A stretch of 64,000 nucleotides of DNA from Lactobacillus sp. ESL0785 (GTDB lineage: Bacteria; Bacillota; Bacilli; Lactobacillales; Lactobacillaceae): positions 1,630,004 through 1,694,003 of the forward strand of contig NZ_CP113916.1 in assembly GCF_029395455.1 (NCBI RefSeq). Direction: 5' to 3'. Below are positions 1 to 9,650 of the stretch, in pieces (the first letter of the stretch is position 1; every line of letters begins with the position of its first letter). Below the pieces are notes generated by a model. The model saw nothing but the letters and a program-made list of their open reading frames with translations, was not told the origin of the DNA and did no database searches. The position numbers and the translations under genes were made by a program.

Positions 1-1153
1 TTAAGGAATAATGCTGGCCCTCTTTAGTAAATCTTTTACCTAAATTATTCACAGCCAAAGCCTTACCTAAAACAACTAATGAATTTGCAGCGCCACCAAC
101 TGACAAATAATTAGCCGTCATAATCCCCATGACACCGTCTTTAAATTCAGAAGCTGCATGTAAATTCTTAGTAAGTTCAAGATAATCTGCATCATTATAA
201 GGAGTTGACATTGACCGAGTACCTTTAGCACTTGGCGCATACTTATCACGAGTTTTTCGCGAGCCATCAAAACCACCAACTGCAATTACAACTGCTTTGC
301 AGGCAATTGTGTAATCATCATACTTGCCTGTTGTGATTACTTGCGCAATTTTACCAGCTGTTGTTACAATTTCCTCATGAATTTGATTATATAAAACCGG
401 AATTTTTAATTCTTTAATGCGGTTCATAACTGGTGCCATAATCGCTACTGGTCCTAGCTTAAAGTTAATATGTGTCCGCGGCTTTTTAGAAATTCCTAGT
501 GGCATTGCAGTAAATTCGACACCATATTTATCTGCATAATAGTTAACTGCTGCTGCTGAATGATCAGCAATTGTCTTTACTAAATCATGATTAACTGTCC
601 CGCCATCTTTTTTAGCAAAATCTTCATAAAATTGCAGTAAATTTTCAGGATCATTATCTTGATCTTTATTAAATTTACTACCAGTAGCATACATAAAGCC
701 ACCTGAAACTACTGAATTACCGCCCATTCGTCCTGTTTTTTCAATTAAAACAACATCAGCACCAGCTTCTTTGGCTGTAATTGCAGCATTTAATCCAGCT
801 AATCCTGTACCCAGAACTACTACATCCGTCTTAAGCTCATGAGCTTTCTTAACAATTTTTTCTGCACCAGTAAAATCACTAGCAGCTGCGCCAGCTTCTG
901 TTAGAGCTTTTCTTGTGGCATGCAAAATCCCATTAGACGTAAATGTTGCTCCTGTAATTGCATCAACTTCAGTTGATTGGTTGGCTACGATTTTTTTGGG
1001 GATCAATTGCAAAGCATTTTCAGAAAGCAATGCTGTTTCTTGATGTTTAGTAACTTTAACACTTGTTATTTTATTACTTGCAAGTGAAACTTCGACCTTA
1101 ATAGCAGCATTATGCCCTTGAGCTGCTGCTTCAAATATTCCATCTTTAATCAT
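1..1153 (-). CDS. FMN-binding / FAD-dependent fumarate reductase-type flavoprotein (partial, 3' end outside window)
   Basis: A minus-strand reading frame is open from an ATG at 1153 to the window edge, about 384 codons, so the C-terminus is missing. The first ~85 residues form an FMN-binding domain with the covalent-flavinylation motif DAITGAT (Thr70 would carry FMN). After a linker comes the FAD-binding region, with the Rossmann-like VVLGTGLAGLNAAITAKEAGAD followed by GGNSVVSGG. This domain order is that of soluble fumarate/urocanate-type reductases that pass electrons to an enoate substrate; the substrate here cannot be read from sequence. An AGGA ribosome site lies about 7 bases before the ATG. 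The gene follows the alcohol dehydrogenase after 25 bases, so the two probably share a transcript. A fragment of a second flavoprotein of this family lies at 12872-13022. Confidence 0.85.
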   Translation of the reverse strand, partial: MIKDGIFEAAAQGHNAAIKVEVSLASNKITSVKVTKHQETALLSENALQLIPKKIVANQSTEVDAITGATFTSNGILHATRKALTEAGAAASDFTGAEKIVKKAHELKTDVVVLGTGLAGLNAAITAKEAGADVVLIEKTGRMGGNSVVSGGFMYATGSKFNKDQDNDPENLLQFYEDFAKKDGGTVNHDLVKTIADHSAAAVNYYADKYGVEFTAMPLGISKKPRTHINFKLGPVAIMAPVMNRIKELKIPVLYNQIHEEIVTTAGKIAQVITTGKYDDYTIACKAVVIAVGGFDGSRKTRDKYAPSAKGTRSMSTPYNDADYLELTKNLHAASEFKDGVMGIMTANYLSVGGAANSLVVLGKALAVNNLGKRFTKEGQHYSL

Positions 1154-1178
1154 TTTAATATCCTATTCTTTTTCAACT

Positions 1179-2300
1179 TTAAACATGATATTGCTCATCA
1201 AAAACAATAATTGGCTTAATTGTCTTGCCACTAATCGAGTCTTTAATTCCTTGATTGATATCTTCAGGTTTATAAAACTTAACTAATTTATCAATCGGGA
1301 ATTTTCCTGCCCGGTAAAGATCAATTAATTCTGGAATAAATTCTTGTGGAATTGAATCACCCTCAATTACACCTTTAATATCTTTTGAAAATGACAGTAA
1401 ATCAATCATTGGGCTAAGTTCTTTAATTGTCTTTGTTCCCATTGCAACTACTGCAAATTGCCCTTTAATTGTAAGAGCTGTTAACCCAGCTTTCATTACA
1501 TCAGGTTCACCAGTAGTATCAACTACATAGTTCAAGCCCTCAGAACCAACAATCCGGTTAATTTCATTAATCATGTCAACTTTAGTATTATTAATCGTAT
1601 CAGTTGCCCCAAATTCCTTAGCCATTTCTAGGCGCTGATCATTCTTATCAATTGCAATTACATGCTTACAATTAGAAACTGCTGCTCCCATAATAGCCGC
1701 AAGGCCAACCGAACCTGTTCCCAAAACTGCCAAATTAGAATTAATTTCTGGCTTTAGCGAATTTATAACCGTTCCTGCACCAGTCATATAGCCACAGCCA
1801 AGAGGTCCTACAAGCCGCAAATCAAGATCAGTAGGAACCTTAACTAAATTGTTAACATCAGCAACAATATGATCGCCAAAAGAAGACTGACCAAAGAAAT
1901 TACCAATATCCTGGCCGTTCTGCTTATGCAGTCGGTAAGTTCCATCACGCATCGGACCACCACTGGTATTTAATTTGTTAAAGTTAACACATGATCCCGG
2001 TAAACCAGCCCGACAAAACCGACATGTACCATCAGAAGCAAAGCCAACTGCAACATGATCACCTTTTTTAAAGTCAGTTACATTCGAGCCGACTTTTTCA
2101 ACTATTCCAGCACCTTCATGACCTAAAATCACTGGTAACTTAATTGGAAAACCACCATCTTGAAATTCAATATCACTGTGACAAATCCCTGATGCAATAG
2201 TTTTAATTAAAACCTCATTGCTCTTAGGTTCATCTAAAATAACTTCTTCTAAATCTAAATCTTTTCCTTGTTCATTTAAAACAGCTGCTTTAATTTTCAT
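1179..2300 (-). CDS. Zinc-dependent, NAD(P)-linked alcohol dehydrogenase (MDR family)
   Basis: This 373-residue medium-chain dehydrogenase/reductase should oxidise an alcohol or reduce an aldehyde in the cytoplasm. Catalytic zinc ligands are visible as Cys40 (GICHSD) and His61-Glu62 (GHEGAG). The structural-zinc lobe has Cys93, Cys96 and Cys104, with Asp90 where the first Cys usually sits. The Rossmann motif GTGSVGLAAIMGAA follows. The overall pattern resembles aryl/benzyl-alcohol dehydrogenases, but substrate is inferred only. I chose ATG 2300 because GAGGAGG lies 8 bases upstream; the in-frame extension to 2384 has no ribosome site. A CcpA-like cre candidate lies at 2362-2376. The flavoprotein gene follows 25 bases downstream, which would make a redox pair. 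Confidence 0.85.
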   Translation of the reverse strand: MKIKAAVLNEQGKDLDLEEVILDEPKSNEVLIKTIASGICHSDIEFQDGGFPIKLPVILGHEGAGIVEKVGSNVTDFKKGDHVAVGFASDGTCRFCRAGLPGSCVNFNKLNTSGGPMRDGTYRLHKQNGQDIGNFFGQSSFGDHIVADVNNLVKVPTDLDLRLVGPLGCGYMTGAGTVINSLKPEINSNLAVLGTGSVGLAAIMGAAVSNCKHVIAIDKNDQRLEMAKEFGATDTINNTKVDMINEINRIVGSEGLNYVVDTTGEPDVMKAGLTALTIKGQFAVVAMGTKTIKELSPMIDLLSFSKDIKGVIEGDSIPQEFIPELIDLYRAGKFPIDKLVKFYKPEDINQGIKDSISGKTIKPIIVFDEQYHV

Positions 2301-2361
2301 GATAATTACCTCCTCGATATAAATTAAAATAATTTTTCCTTTAGACAAGTTTACTTTATCA

Positions 2362-2376
2362 CATAACCGCTTACAA
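2362..2376 (-). promoter_or_regulatory. Possible cre (CcpA) site upstream of the alcohol dehydrogenase
   Basis: The minus strand reads TTGTAAGCGGTTATG, which matches 13 of 15 positions of the WTGNAANCGNWNNCW catabolite-responsive consensus. It lies about 60 bases before the start codon, a plausible place for repression. This is a motif match only. Confidence 0.4.
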
Positions 2377-2418
2377 TAAAACATAATTTAAGATTATATA
2401 TTTCGAACCAAATATAAA

Positions 2419-2458
2419 AAGCACAAGTAATACTTATAAATAAGTATTACTTGTGCTT
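2419..2458 (-). terminator. Intrinsic terminator of the XRE/membrane-protein operon
   Basis: Perfect 18-bp inverted repeat (2419-2436 and 2441-2458) with a 4-base loop, followed on the minus strand by TTTTTATATT. It lies just past the 3' end of the membrane-protein gene. Confidence 0.85.
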
Positions 2459-2470
2459 AAAAAATTTAAG

Positions 2471-2893
2471 TTAATTTTTTTGTTCTTCAATTATGCCAAA
2501 AATCACCTGCAAAATCCAATCGATATTCCAATATATGAGTGAAATAGCAGCAATTCCTAAACAAACTGTATTTTTATACTGATTATACAGTAAAACAAAA
2601 ATCGCAAAAAAACATAAAGCTAACCTGGTCATCCATTTATGTACCCGTGCATCAACAATATTGTTAATATAGCGATTGCGTTCGTCATCATCCCACTCAT
2701 CACGCTTACCTTTTTTAATATCTTTCGCATTGAAATAGCAGCCAGCAGCACAGATAAAGCACACAACTGCCCAAATAAGATGCTTAGCTATAAAAAGGCC
2801 ATCATGATCCTGAACTCCCATAAATATTTCACTTAAACCGCCAATTAAAAACAATAATTCCCAGGCAACATTTCGCAATAATTTTTTCTTCAT
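2471..2893 (-). CDS. Small membrane protein encoded with an XRE regulator
   Basis: This 140-residue protein has about four hydrophobic stretches (near residues 10-22, 34-52, 90-105 and 110-130). A charged cytoplasmic-looking segment, DIKKGKRDEWDDDERNRYI, sits between the second and third. I do not recognise a named function. The start is the ATG at 2893, which overlaps the stop of the upstream XRE gene (TGATG), so the two are translationally coupled. Small XRE-membrane protein pairs of this layout are common in Firmicutes, where the regulator usually controls its own operon. The membrane protein may sense or modulate the regulator, but that is inference. Confidence 0.75.
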   Translation of the reverse strand: MKKKLLRNVAWELLFLIGGLSEIFMGVQDHDGLFIAKHLIWAVVCFICAAGCYFNAKDIKKGKRDEWDDDERNRYINNIVDARVHKWMTRLALCFFAIFVLLYNQYKNTVCLGIAAISLIYWNIDWILQVIFGIIEEQKN

Positions 2894-3111
2894 CAATTAT
2901 TCTCCAAATAGTCCTTTAAACAAAACAAATCCTCAATACTGCTATTAAAAAACACTGCTAACTTATATGCCAACAGTAATGACGGCTTATACTTTCCCTT
3001 TTCAATTGAAATAATTGTTCGTTGAGTAACATCAACTTGATTAGCAAGTTCTTCTTGAGTCATTTTATATTCTAAACGTAATTTCTTAACCAAATTTGGC
3101 ATAATTTTCAT
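2893..3111 (-). CDS. XRE-family helix-turn-helix transcriptional regulator
   Basis: This 72-residue single-domain regulator has the classic Cro/CI fold: TQEELANQVDVTQRTIISIE spans the helix-turn-helix, followed by KGKYKPSLLLAYKLA and the IEDLF end typical of the family. It probably binds the two nested inverted repeats just upstream (3127-3157) and represses its own operon. It is co-transcribed with the membrane protein that overlaps its stop codon. Start could be the first Met or Met4; both are close to a weak GAG ribosome site. Confidence 0.85.
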   Translation of the reverse strand: MKIMPNLVKKLRLEYKMTQEELANQVDVTQRTIISIEKGKYKPSLLLAYKLAVFFNSSIEDLFCLKDYLENN

Positions 3112-3126
3112 CTCTAAAGTCTTTAT

Positions 3127-3167
3127 ATGAAGTGTACTTCATGTGAAGCCAACTTCATATTATTATA
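3127..3167 (-). promoter_or_regulatory. Promoter -10 with palindromic operators of the XRE operon
   Basis: On the minus strand a TATAAT (-10) at 3162-3167 is followed by two inverted repeats: TGAAGTTGGCTTCA (3144-3157) and the perfect 16-bp palindrome ATGAAGTACACTTCAT (3127-3142). Their centres are 16 bp apart and they would cover the transcription start. This is the expected place for autorepression by the XRE protein. Confidence 0.65.
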
Positions 3168-3202
3168 AAAATAAAATAAACGCAAGTATTGAAGTATTAA
3201 AA

Positions 3203-3229
3203 AATAGCTGTTTTTTTCAAACAGCTATT
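3203..3229 (-). terminator. Intrinsic terminator of the LytTR/LiaF-like operon
   Basis: Inverted repeat AATAGCTGTTT / AAACAGCTATT (3203-3213, 3219-3229) followed on the minus strand by a run of T. It starts 3 bases after the LiaF-like stop codon. Confidence 0.85.
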
Positions 3230-3231
3230 AT

Positions 3232-3993
3232 TTAAACATAATTAATATTTACATCGCTAAATTTGCTATTACCAGTCAATACCAAAGTTGGACCGCCACC
3301 ATTTGAAGTACCATTAATTTCAACATCCCCAAAAGTTGACATCATCTGATCATCAACGCACCATGATAACGGAATATAAATTGAAACGTCACTCATTGAA
3401 GCATTAACATTTACCAGTACTGTATCTGTAGCAGCTTGCGCTGCATCAAGATAAACATTAGCATCTCCCATTAGTGAGTTAATCGTAACACTTTGCAAAT
3501 TCTGTGAGTGCACATAACGCGAAACATCTGATAATTTTTGGTTGACAACAACATCTTCTTCATCAACATCTTGACTGCTGCTATTAAAAACATGATCTGC
3601 ATGAAAGGACTTTTCGGTATTCATTTTTGACCAACTGCCATCAACTTTATGACCATTTATATACACATGTGCGTGATGCCAAGTCCGTACAAACAACAAA
3701 TGTAAGCCGCCCGTAATCAGACACGCCGCTAAAAGAACCGTCCACGGTACAATCCGCGTAATTTTAAGTGGTTTAGCATAAATAATTAATAAGAATGCAA
3801 TTGAAAAAACGCTGCCGCCAATACTGCGATTAGCTAATCCCTCAATTAAGCATGCCCCAAAAATGATGGTCCAAAAGATTGTCCAGAAACTTAATCGAAA
3901 TGAAAACAGATTCAGCTGATTCACAACTAAGAAAGCCGCTGCTCCTAATAAACCAATACCCCAAAATATTTCTCTGATCTTTTGCTTTTTCAT
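3232..3993 (-). CDS. LiaF-like four-TM membrane protein (cell-envelope stress type)
   Basis: This 253-residue protein has four hydrophobic segments in the first ~105 residues. A soluble C-terminal domain has the repetitive pattern of LiaF/YvqF proteins: VTINSLMGDANVYL, then ASMSDVSIYIPLSW, then STFGDVEINGTS and NSKFSDVNINYV. LiaF-type proteins restrain envelope-stress signalling in Bacilli. Its start overlaps the stop of the LytTR gene (TAATG), so the pair is coupled. Such LytTR plus membrane-protein pairs normally form self-regulated membrane modules; whether this one responds to cell-wall stress is inferred from the domain. Confidence 0.75.
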   Translation of the reverse strand: MKKQKIREIFWGIGLLGAAAFLVVNQLNLFSFRLSFWTIFWTIIFGACLIEGLANRSIGGSVFSIAFLLIIYAKPLKITRIVPWTVLLAACLITGGLHLLFVRTWHHAHVYINGHKVDGSWSKMNTEKSFHADHVFNSSSQDVDEEDVVVNQKLSDVSRYVHSQNLQSVTINSLMGDANVYLDAAQAATDTVLVNVNASMSDVSIYIPLSWCVDDQMMSTFGDVEINGTSNGGGPTLVLTGNSKFSDVNINYV

Positions 3994-4448
3994 TACAATG
4001 ACCTTCTCTCATTTAACCGATCACTTAAACTATGATAATAATGACGGGAAACATAAACAGTCTTATAAGTATCATGAAAGTGCACTTGGCAATTTGAAAG
4101 TGATCTAGTTAACGCGTATACCTGCTTTAAATTTAAAATCGTTGATTTAGAAACACGTGTAAATTGGCTACTTAACAAATTTTCCAATTCATATAATTTA
4201 TAGTTAACACTAAATGAATCCCGCTGCGTGTGCGCAATTACCTGTCGACCTTCTGTTTCAAAGAATAAGATATCATTCAAATTCAGGTAATACGACACAT
4301 CATCCTTGTAACACTCAAGCTGCTCCGGCCTTTGACTTACTTCTTGCAATTGGCGATAAACACGCTCAACTTCTGGCGTCAAATCTTTGGCATGAATCGT
4401 GACTATCGGTTCATTTACTTCCGCATCTAAGTCGATTTTAACTTTCAT
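3993..4448 (-). CDS. LytTR-domain DNA-binding regulator
   Basis: This 151-residue protein has a short N-terminal segment and a C-terminal LytTR domain (from about residue 50). Visible family motifs are LNDILFFETEGRQVIAHT and FTRVSKSTILNLKQV. There is no receiver domain, so it is not a classic response regulator. The start is ATG 4448, which has AGGTGAG 5 bases upstream; the longer frame to 4484 lacks support. It is coupled to the LiaF-like gene. Inverted repeats upstream (4517-4544) are candidates for its own binding site. Confidence 0.8.
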   Translation of the reverse strand: MKVKIDLDAEVNEPIVTIHAKDLTPEVERVYRQLQEVSQRPEQLECYKDDVSYYLNLNDILFFETEGRQVIAHTQRDSFSVNYKLYELENLLSSQFTRVSKSTILNLKQVYALTRSLSNCQVHFHDTYKTVYVSRHYYHSLSDRLNERRSL

Positions 4449-4509
4449 GATTCTCACCTGCCTTTCATGTTTTTTATTAAACACTCATTTTCCAGCAAAA
4501 GCTAGTGCA

Positions 4510-4544
4510 ATTACATAAGTGGTCACTTTACTTGCGCAAGTGAC
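4510..4544 (-). promoter_or_regulatory. Promoter and inverted repeat upstream of the LytTR gene
   Basis: The minus strand has a candidate -35 TTGCGC (4534-4539) and -10 TGTAAT (4510-4515) 18 bp apart. The perfect 12-bp palindrome ACTTGCGCAAGT (4530-4541) covers the -35, and GTCACTT/AAGTGAC arms (4522-4528, 4538-4544) overlap it. Control by the LytTR protein is inferred. Confidence 0.4.
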
Positions 4545-4570
4545 ACAGTATCCTTAATCAATTACATTAA

Positions 4571-4600
4571 AAAAGGCGGACCATAATAGGTCCGTCTTTT
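4571..4600 (-). terminator. Intrinsic terminator of purA-purB
   Basis: Stem AAAAGGCGGACC / GGTCCGTCTTTT (4571-4582, 4589-4600), with a T run on the minus strand, directly at the purB stop codon. Confidence 0.85.
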
Positions 4601-5894
4601 TATTCTAATCCAACTTGATGAAAAATCTCATCTACATGACGTAAATGATAGTGATAGTCAAAGGCATCTGCCACATCAGCTTTTGATAAATAATTCATAA
4701 TCTGACTGTTTTCAACTAATTTTTTAAACGAAATACCTTCTTGCCATGACTTAGTAGTCAATTTTTGTACCAAATCGTAGGCCGTTTCTCGTGATAAACC
4801 TGCCTTATCAATTAATTTTAGTAGCACTCTTTGTGAATAAATTAGGCCATAGGTCTTATCCATATTCTTGAGCATCGTTTCTGGAAAGACGTCAAGATTA
4901 GTCAAAATACGATTGAACCGATCAAGCATGTAATCAATACCAATTGTCGTATCTGGTAAAATCACGCGCTCAGCACTTGAATGTGAAATATCCCGTTCAT
5001 GCCACAAAGTTACATCTTCATAAGCAGTCACAATATTACCGCGTAAAACTCGCGCCATACCACAAAGATTTTCTGAGCCAATTGGGTTACGCTTGTGCGG
5101 CATCGCTGAAGAACCTTTCTGCCCTGCACGGAAATGTTCTTCAACTTCATGAATTTCCGAACGTTGCAGACTGCGGATTTCCGTGGCCCAATTTTCAATA
5201 CTAGTAGCAATTAGTGCCAAAGTAGCAATATATTCTGCATGTAAGTCCCGAGGCAAAATTTGACTAGTAATCGGCTGACGGGTTAAGCCTAGCTGCTTCA
5301 TCACGCCAGCTTCAACTTCTGGCGGCACATTGGCAAAAGTACCGACAGCACCGGAAATTTTACCGGATTCAACACCGCGAGCTGCATGTTCAAAGCGATC
5401 AATATCCCGATTAATCTCGGCATACCACCGGGCCAATTTTAAGCCAAAAGTTATTGGCTCAGCTTGGACTCCGTGCGTGCGACCCATTTCTACCGTATTC
5501 TTATACTTCAAGGCTTTGGTTGCAATTGTCTTTTTTAGTGTCAGTAAATCTTGGCGAATAATATTATCAGCCTGCTGCAGCAGATAACCTTGGGCCGTAT
5601 CAACTACATCTGTTGATGTTAAACCAAAGTGAACCCACTTTTTTTCGGGGCCGAGACTTTCTGACACGGTTCTAGTAAAAGCAACTACATCATGATGAGT
5701 TATTTCTTCAAGTTCAGCAACTCGCTGCGGTGTAAATTTAGCATTTTGAGCAATTTTTAGGGCATCAGCCTCAGGAATTTCACCAAGTTCACTCCACGCA
5801 TTAGTTGCTGCAATTTCTACTTTCAGCCAAGCAGCATATTTATTTTCATCTGTCCAAATTTGTCCCATTTCAGGACGTGTGTAACGTTCAAGCA

Positions 5895-5895
<1 letters not shown>
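4600..5895 (-). CDS. purB: Adenylosuccinate lyase
   Basis: PurB (431 residues) cleaves adenylosuccinate to AMP and SAICAR to AICAR, both releasing fumarate. The fumarase/aspartase-superfamily signature GSSAMPHKRNP is at residues 261-271, with the flexible catalytic-Ser loop at Ser262-263. The catalytic His141 is in GRTHGVQAEP, and HFGLTSTDVVDT (89-100) is also conserved. Length is normal for the family. The ATG overlaps the purA stop by one base (TAATG), so the last two steps of AMP synthesis from IMP are translated in a coupled way. A terminator follows immediately. Confidence 0.97.
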
Positions 5896-7217
<1,322 letters not shown>

Positions 7218-7228
7218 TCACACTAATT

Positions 7229-7257
7229 AGTCTAGCAATTTAAAATAAGTTAGTCAA
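7229..7257 (-). promoter_or_regulatory. purA-purB promoter
   Basis: The minus strand reads TTGACT (7252-7257), a 17-bp spacer, then TAGACT (7229-7234). Transcription would start about 35 bases before the purA ATG. Confidence 0.7.
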
Positions 7258-7308
7258 TTTAAAATGCGAATTATTTTTAACAAATAATTTTAAATAGTTC
7301 GCATTTTA
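7258..7308. promoter_or_regulatory. Inverted PurBox-like pair between purA and guaC
   Basis: AAAATGCGAATTATTT on the plus strand (from 7261) faces its near-copy AAAATGCGAACTATTT on the minus strand (down from 7306). The CGAA cores lie about 30 bp apart. These resemble the CGAA-centred PurBoxes bound by PurR in Bacilli, and sit directly upstream of the purA -35 and the guaC -35. PurR binding is inferred. Confidence 0.6.
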
Positions 7309-7310
7309 TA

Positions 7311-7339
7311 TTGACAAGTGCCAAAAATTCGCTTATAGT
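7311..7339 (+). promoter_or_regulatory. guaC promoter
   Basis: TTGACA (7311-7316), 17-bp spacer, TATAGT (7334-7339). The spacer carries a third CGAA-type half-site in reverse orientation (AAATTCGCTTAT). Confidence 0.75.
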
Positions 7340-7382
7340 TACTCTCGTTCAGACAGATAAAGATTTAGGAGTCGATTGTATT

Positions 7383-8375
7383 ATGAGTAATTATTTTAGT
7401 ATGGAAGCCTTTGATTACGATGATATTCAACTTGTACCTAACAAGGGAATTATTAAGAGTCGGCATGACGCTGATACCAGTATTAAGTTTGGAAGTCGAA
7501 CATTTAAGATTCCTGTTGTTCCAGCTAATATGGAAAGTGTTATTAACAATAATTTAGCAATTTGGCTAGCCCAAAATGGTTATTACTATGTGATGCACCG
7601 CTTTCAGCCTGAGAAGCGGCTGGATTTCATTAAAATGATGCATGAAAAGGGACTTTTTGCTTCAATTTCTGTTGGTATTAAAGATAGTGAATACGACTTT
7701 ATCGATTTACTTGTTAAACAAGACATTATTCCTGAATACATTACAATTGATGTTGCTCATGGTCATTCCATCTACGTCATCAAGATGATTAAATATATTA
7801 AAGATAAATTGCCAGACACTTTCTTAACCGCCGGCAATATTGCTACTCCTGAAGCTGTTCGCGAGTTAGAAAATGCAGGTGCTGATGCTACTAAAGTTGG
7901 TGTTGGGCCCGGTCGTGCTTGTATTACTAAGCTCAAAACTGGTTTTGGCACTGGTGGTTGGCAATTAGCTGCTCTCAGAATGTGTAGTAAAGTTGCCAGT
8001 AAGCCAATTATCGCTGATGGTGGCATTCGCCACAACGGTGATATTGCTAAATCCGTTCGCTTCGGCGCCAGCATGGTCATGATTGGTTCAATGTTAGCAG
8101 GTCACGAAGAATCGCCCGGCAATGTTATTAAAATCGATGGTAAAACTTATAAGCAATATTGGGGCTCAGCTTCAGAAGTACAAAAAGGTGCTTACCGTAA
8201 TGTTGAAGGTAAGCAAATGCTAGTTCCCTATCGTGGATCAATTGCTAATACGTTGACTGAAATGCAGGAAGACCTTCAATCAGCAATTTCTTATGCTGGT
8301 GGACAAAAATTGAATGCTATCAGACTTGTTGATTACGTGATCGTTAAGAACACAATCTTAAATGGTGATCAATAA
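7383..8375 (+). CDS. guaC: GMP reductase (type 2)
   Basis: GuaC (330 residues) converts GMP to IMP with NADPH, recycling guanine nucleotides towards AMP; it is divergent from purA, which uses that IMP. The catalytic loop [20 protein letters not shown] is at about 173-192 with Cys180, and [19 protein letters not shown] is the phosphate-binding region. The [11 protein letters not shown] segment separates Gram-positive GuaC from IMP dehydrogenase, and no CBS pair is present. I chose ATG 7383 because the family starts near here and the promoter at 7311-7339 lies inside the longer frame. An AGGAG lies 12 bases upstream. Confidence 0.93.
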   Translation: MSNYFSMEAFDYDDIQLVPNKGIIKSRHDADTSIKFGSRTFKIPVVPANMESVINNNLAIWLAQNGYYYVMHRFQPEKRLDFIKMMHEKGLFASISVGIKDSEYDFIDLLVKQDIIPEYITIDVAHGHSIYVIKMIKYIKDKLPDTFLTAGNIATPEAVRELENAGADATKVGVGPGRACITKLKTGFGTGGWQLAALRMCSKVASKPIIADGGIRHNGDIAKSVRFGASMVMIGSMLAGHEESPGNVIKIDGKTYKQYWGSASEVQKGAYRNVEGKQMLVPYRGSIANTLTEMQEDLQSAISYAGGQKLNAIRLVDYVIVKNTILNGDQ

Positions 8376-8435
8376 AATTCATTAAATGATAATTTCTTGT
8401 AGAAATAACCCGGCTTTTCCGTTAAAATGATAATT

Positions 8436-8474
8436 GTCTTAGCGCTGTTAGGTAGTCAGTGCTAAGACTTTTTA
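8436..8474 (+). terminator. Intrinsic terminator after guaC
   Basis: 12-bp stem (8436-8447 / 8457-8468, one G-U pair) followed by TTTTTATTTT. Confidence 0.9.
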
Positions 8475-8520
8475 TTTTGCCATAACTGCATAATTATGTT
8501 ATACTCAAAATAATGTTGTC

Positions 8521-8594
8521 GCGCCCTTAGCGCAACTGGATAGAGTGTCTGACTACGAATCAGAAGGTTGAAGGTTCAAATCCTTCAGGGCGCA
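8521..8594 (+). tRNA. tRNA-Arg (anticodon ACG)
   Basis: The acceptor stem GCGCCCT pairs with AGGGCGC and A is the discriminator base. The anticodon stem TCTGA/TCAGA encloses CTACGAA, giving anticodon ACG. The T-arm GGTTCAAATCC is present. No CCA is encoded. Confidence 0.97.
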
Positions 8595-8599
8595 TGAAA

Positions 8600-8673
8600 C
8601 GGGAAGTGGCTCAGTTTGGTAGAGCACCTGGTTTGGGACCAGGGGGTCGCAGGTTCGAATCCTGTCTTCCCGA
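8600..8673 (+). tRNA. tRNA-Pro (anticodon TGG)
   Basis: The acceptor stem CGGGAAG pairs with CTTCCCG and A is the discriminator. The anticodon stem CCTGG/CCAGG encloses TTTGGGA, giving TGG. The T-loop GGTTCGAATCC is standard. It lies 5 bases after tRNA-Arg, so both are processed from one transcript. Confidence 0.97.
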
Positions 8674-8683
8674 TAATTGTTAG

Positions 8684-8714
8684 AAACAGACTAGATACCT
8701 AGTCTGTTTTTTTA
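8684..8714 (+). terminator. Terminator of the tRNA pair
   Basis: AAACAGACTAG / CTAGTCTGTTT (8684-8694, 8699-8709) with a run of T. The following stretch to 8969 holds no gene I can support. Confidence 0.9.
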
Positions 8715-8969
8715 ATAAAAAATTTGTGTCAATCCCCGCCCAAATTGCGATCACTAGGCTGTAGCGCAAATAAATCATAATATAATTTGCAACCATTGGG
8801 CGTTATTTACTTTTAAGACTATCAAGCAGGGCAGTAATTTCTGCTAACAGCTGAGTAGCAGTTTTTATTTTCATATTAGGAGCTCTCAATTAGTTATATT
8901 TTTACATAAATATTGCATTATTGTTACACAAATGTAATAATACTTTTAAATATTATTAGGAGTAACAAA

Positions 8970-9587
8970 ATGAATCTTAAAAAAATAGCTAAAATTACAC
9001 TTATCAGCACATTATTAGCAACTGCAGTTTATGCGCCTTCACAAATAACAGCCACACAAGTAAGTGCTAACACAAGTAAGAGTCTGTCAAACAAAGCTTG
9101 GACCAAAAAGCTAGCTCACGCTGGTTATGTTTTCAAACTTAGTCCTGATGCAGCCAATACTAACTTTTGGATGGCAAATAAAATTGGCGGTAAATTATAT
9201 AGTAATAAGCATGTCCGCAGAATTGCTAAGAAAAACCTTATGTACAAAATTGATCAAGTTCACGCTATCAAAAATGGTTGTCAGATCCAAATCGTTTCCA
9301 GAGATGGCCAAGTTAAAGCATGGGTTAACTTTCTAAATGGTGTTACAAATACCCTAGCAAGCAAAAGGGCCTTAACCCCACTAGTCAAAGCTGAACTTGC
9401 AGTTACCAGTGAAACTAATGCAAAAAAGCAACAAGCAAAAATGGCAGCAGTAACAGCAGCGGCGGACAAACTAACTGGCAAAAATAAACAAATTGCACAA
9501 ACTTCTATCAAAGAATTAAATGCTTGGTGCAACTACAATTCCTTTGCTAATTTACCAACCCTTTTGCTTGGATCGTACCCTAAATAA
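8970..9587 (+). CDS. Secreted protein of unknown function
   Basis: This 205-residue protein has a clear signal peptide: positively charged MNLKKIAK, a hydrophobic core TLISTLLATAVYA, and a likely cleavage near TQVSA-NT (about residue 33). The mature part is lysine- and alanine-rich, with an acid/alanine helix near residues 140-175, and carries only two cysteines. No anchor motif, repeat or catalytic signature is visible, so it is probably released or loosely wall-bound. Start is ATG 8970 with TTAGGAG 6 bases upstream. I do not recognise a family. Confidence 0.75.
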   Translation: MNLKKIAKITLISTLLATAVYAPSQITATQVSANTSKSLSNKAWTKKLAHAGYVFKLSPDAANTNFWMANKIGGKLYSNKHVRRIAKKNLMYKIDQVHAIKNGCQIQIVSRDGQVKAWVNFLNGVTNTLASKRALTPLVKAELAVTSETNAKKQQAKMAAVTAAADKLTGKNKQIAQTSIKELNAWCNYNSFANLPTLLLGSYPK

Positions 9588-9595
9588 GACAACGC

Positions 9596-9628
9596 AAAAA
9601 GTGAACATTTTAAAAATGTTCACTTTTT
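9596..9628. terminator. Bidirectional terminator
   Basis: A perfect 15-bp stem (9596-9610 / 9614-9628) with A and T tracts on either side lies between two convergent genes. Confidence 0.85.
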
Positions 9629-9650
9629 ATTTAATTTAAAATAAATTATG

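Noticed and set aside
8803..8874. 23-residue minus-strand frame with an amphipathic leucine-rich sequence
   Set aside because: The ribosome site is weak and no promoter or partner is evident. It may be a relic, but support is too thin.
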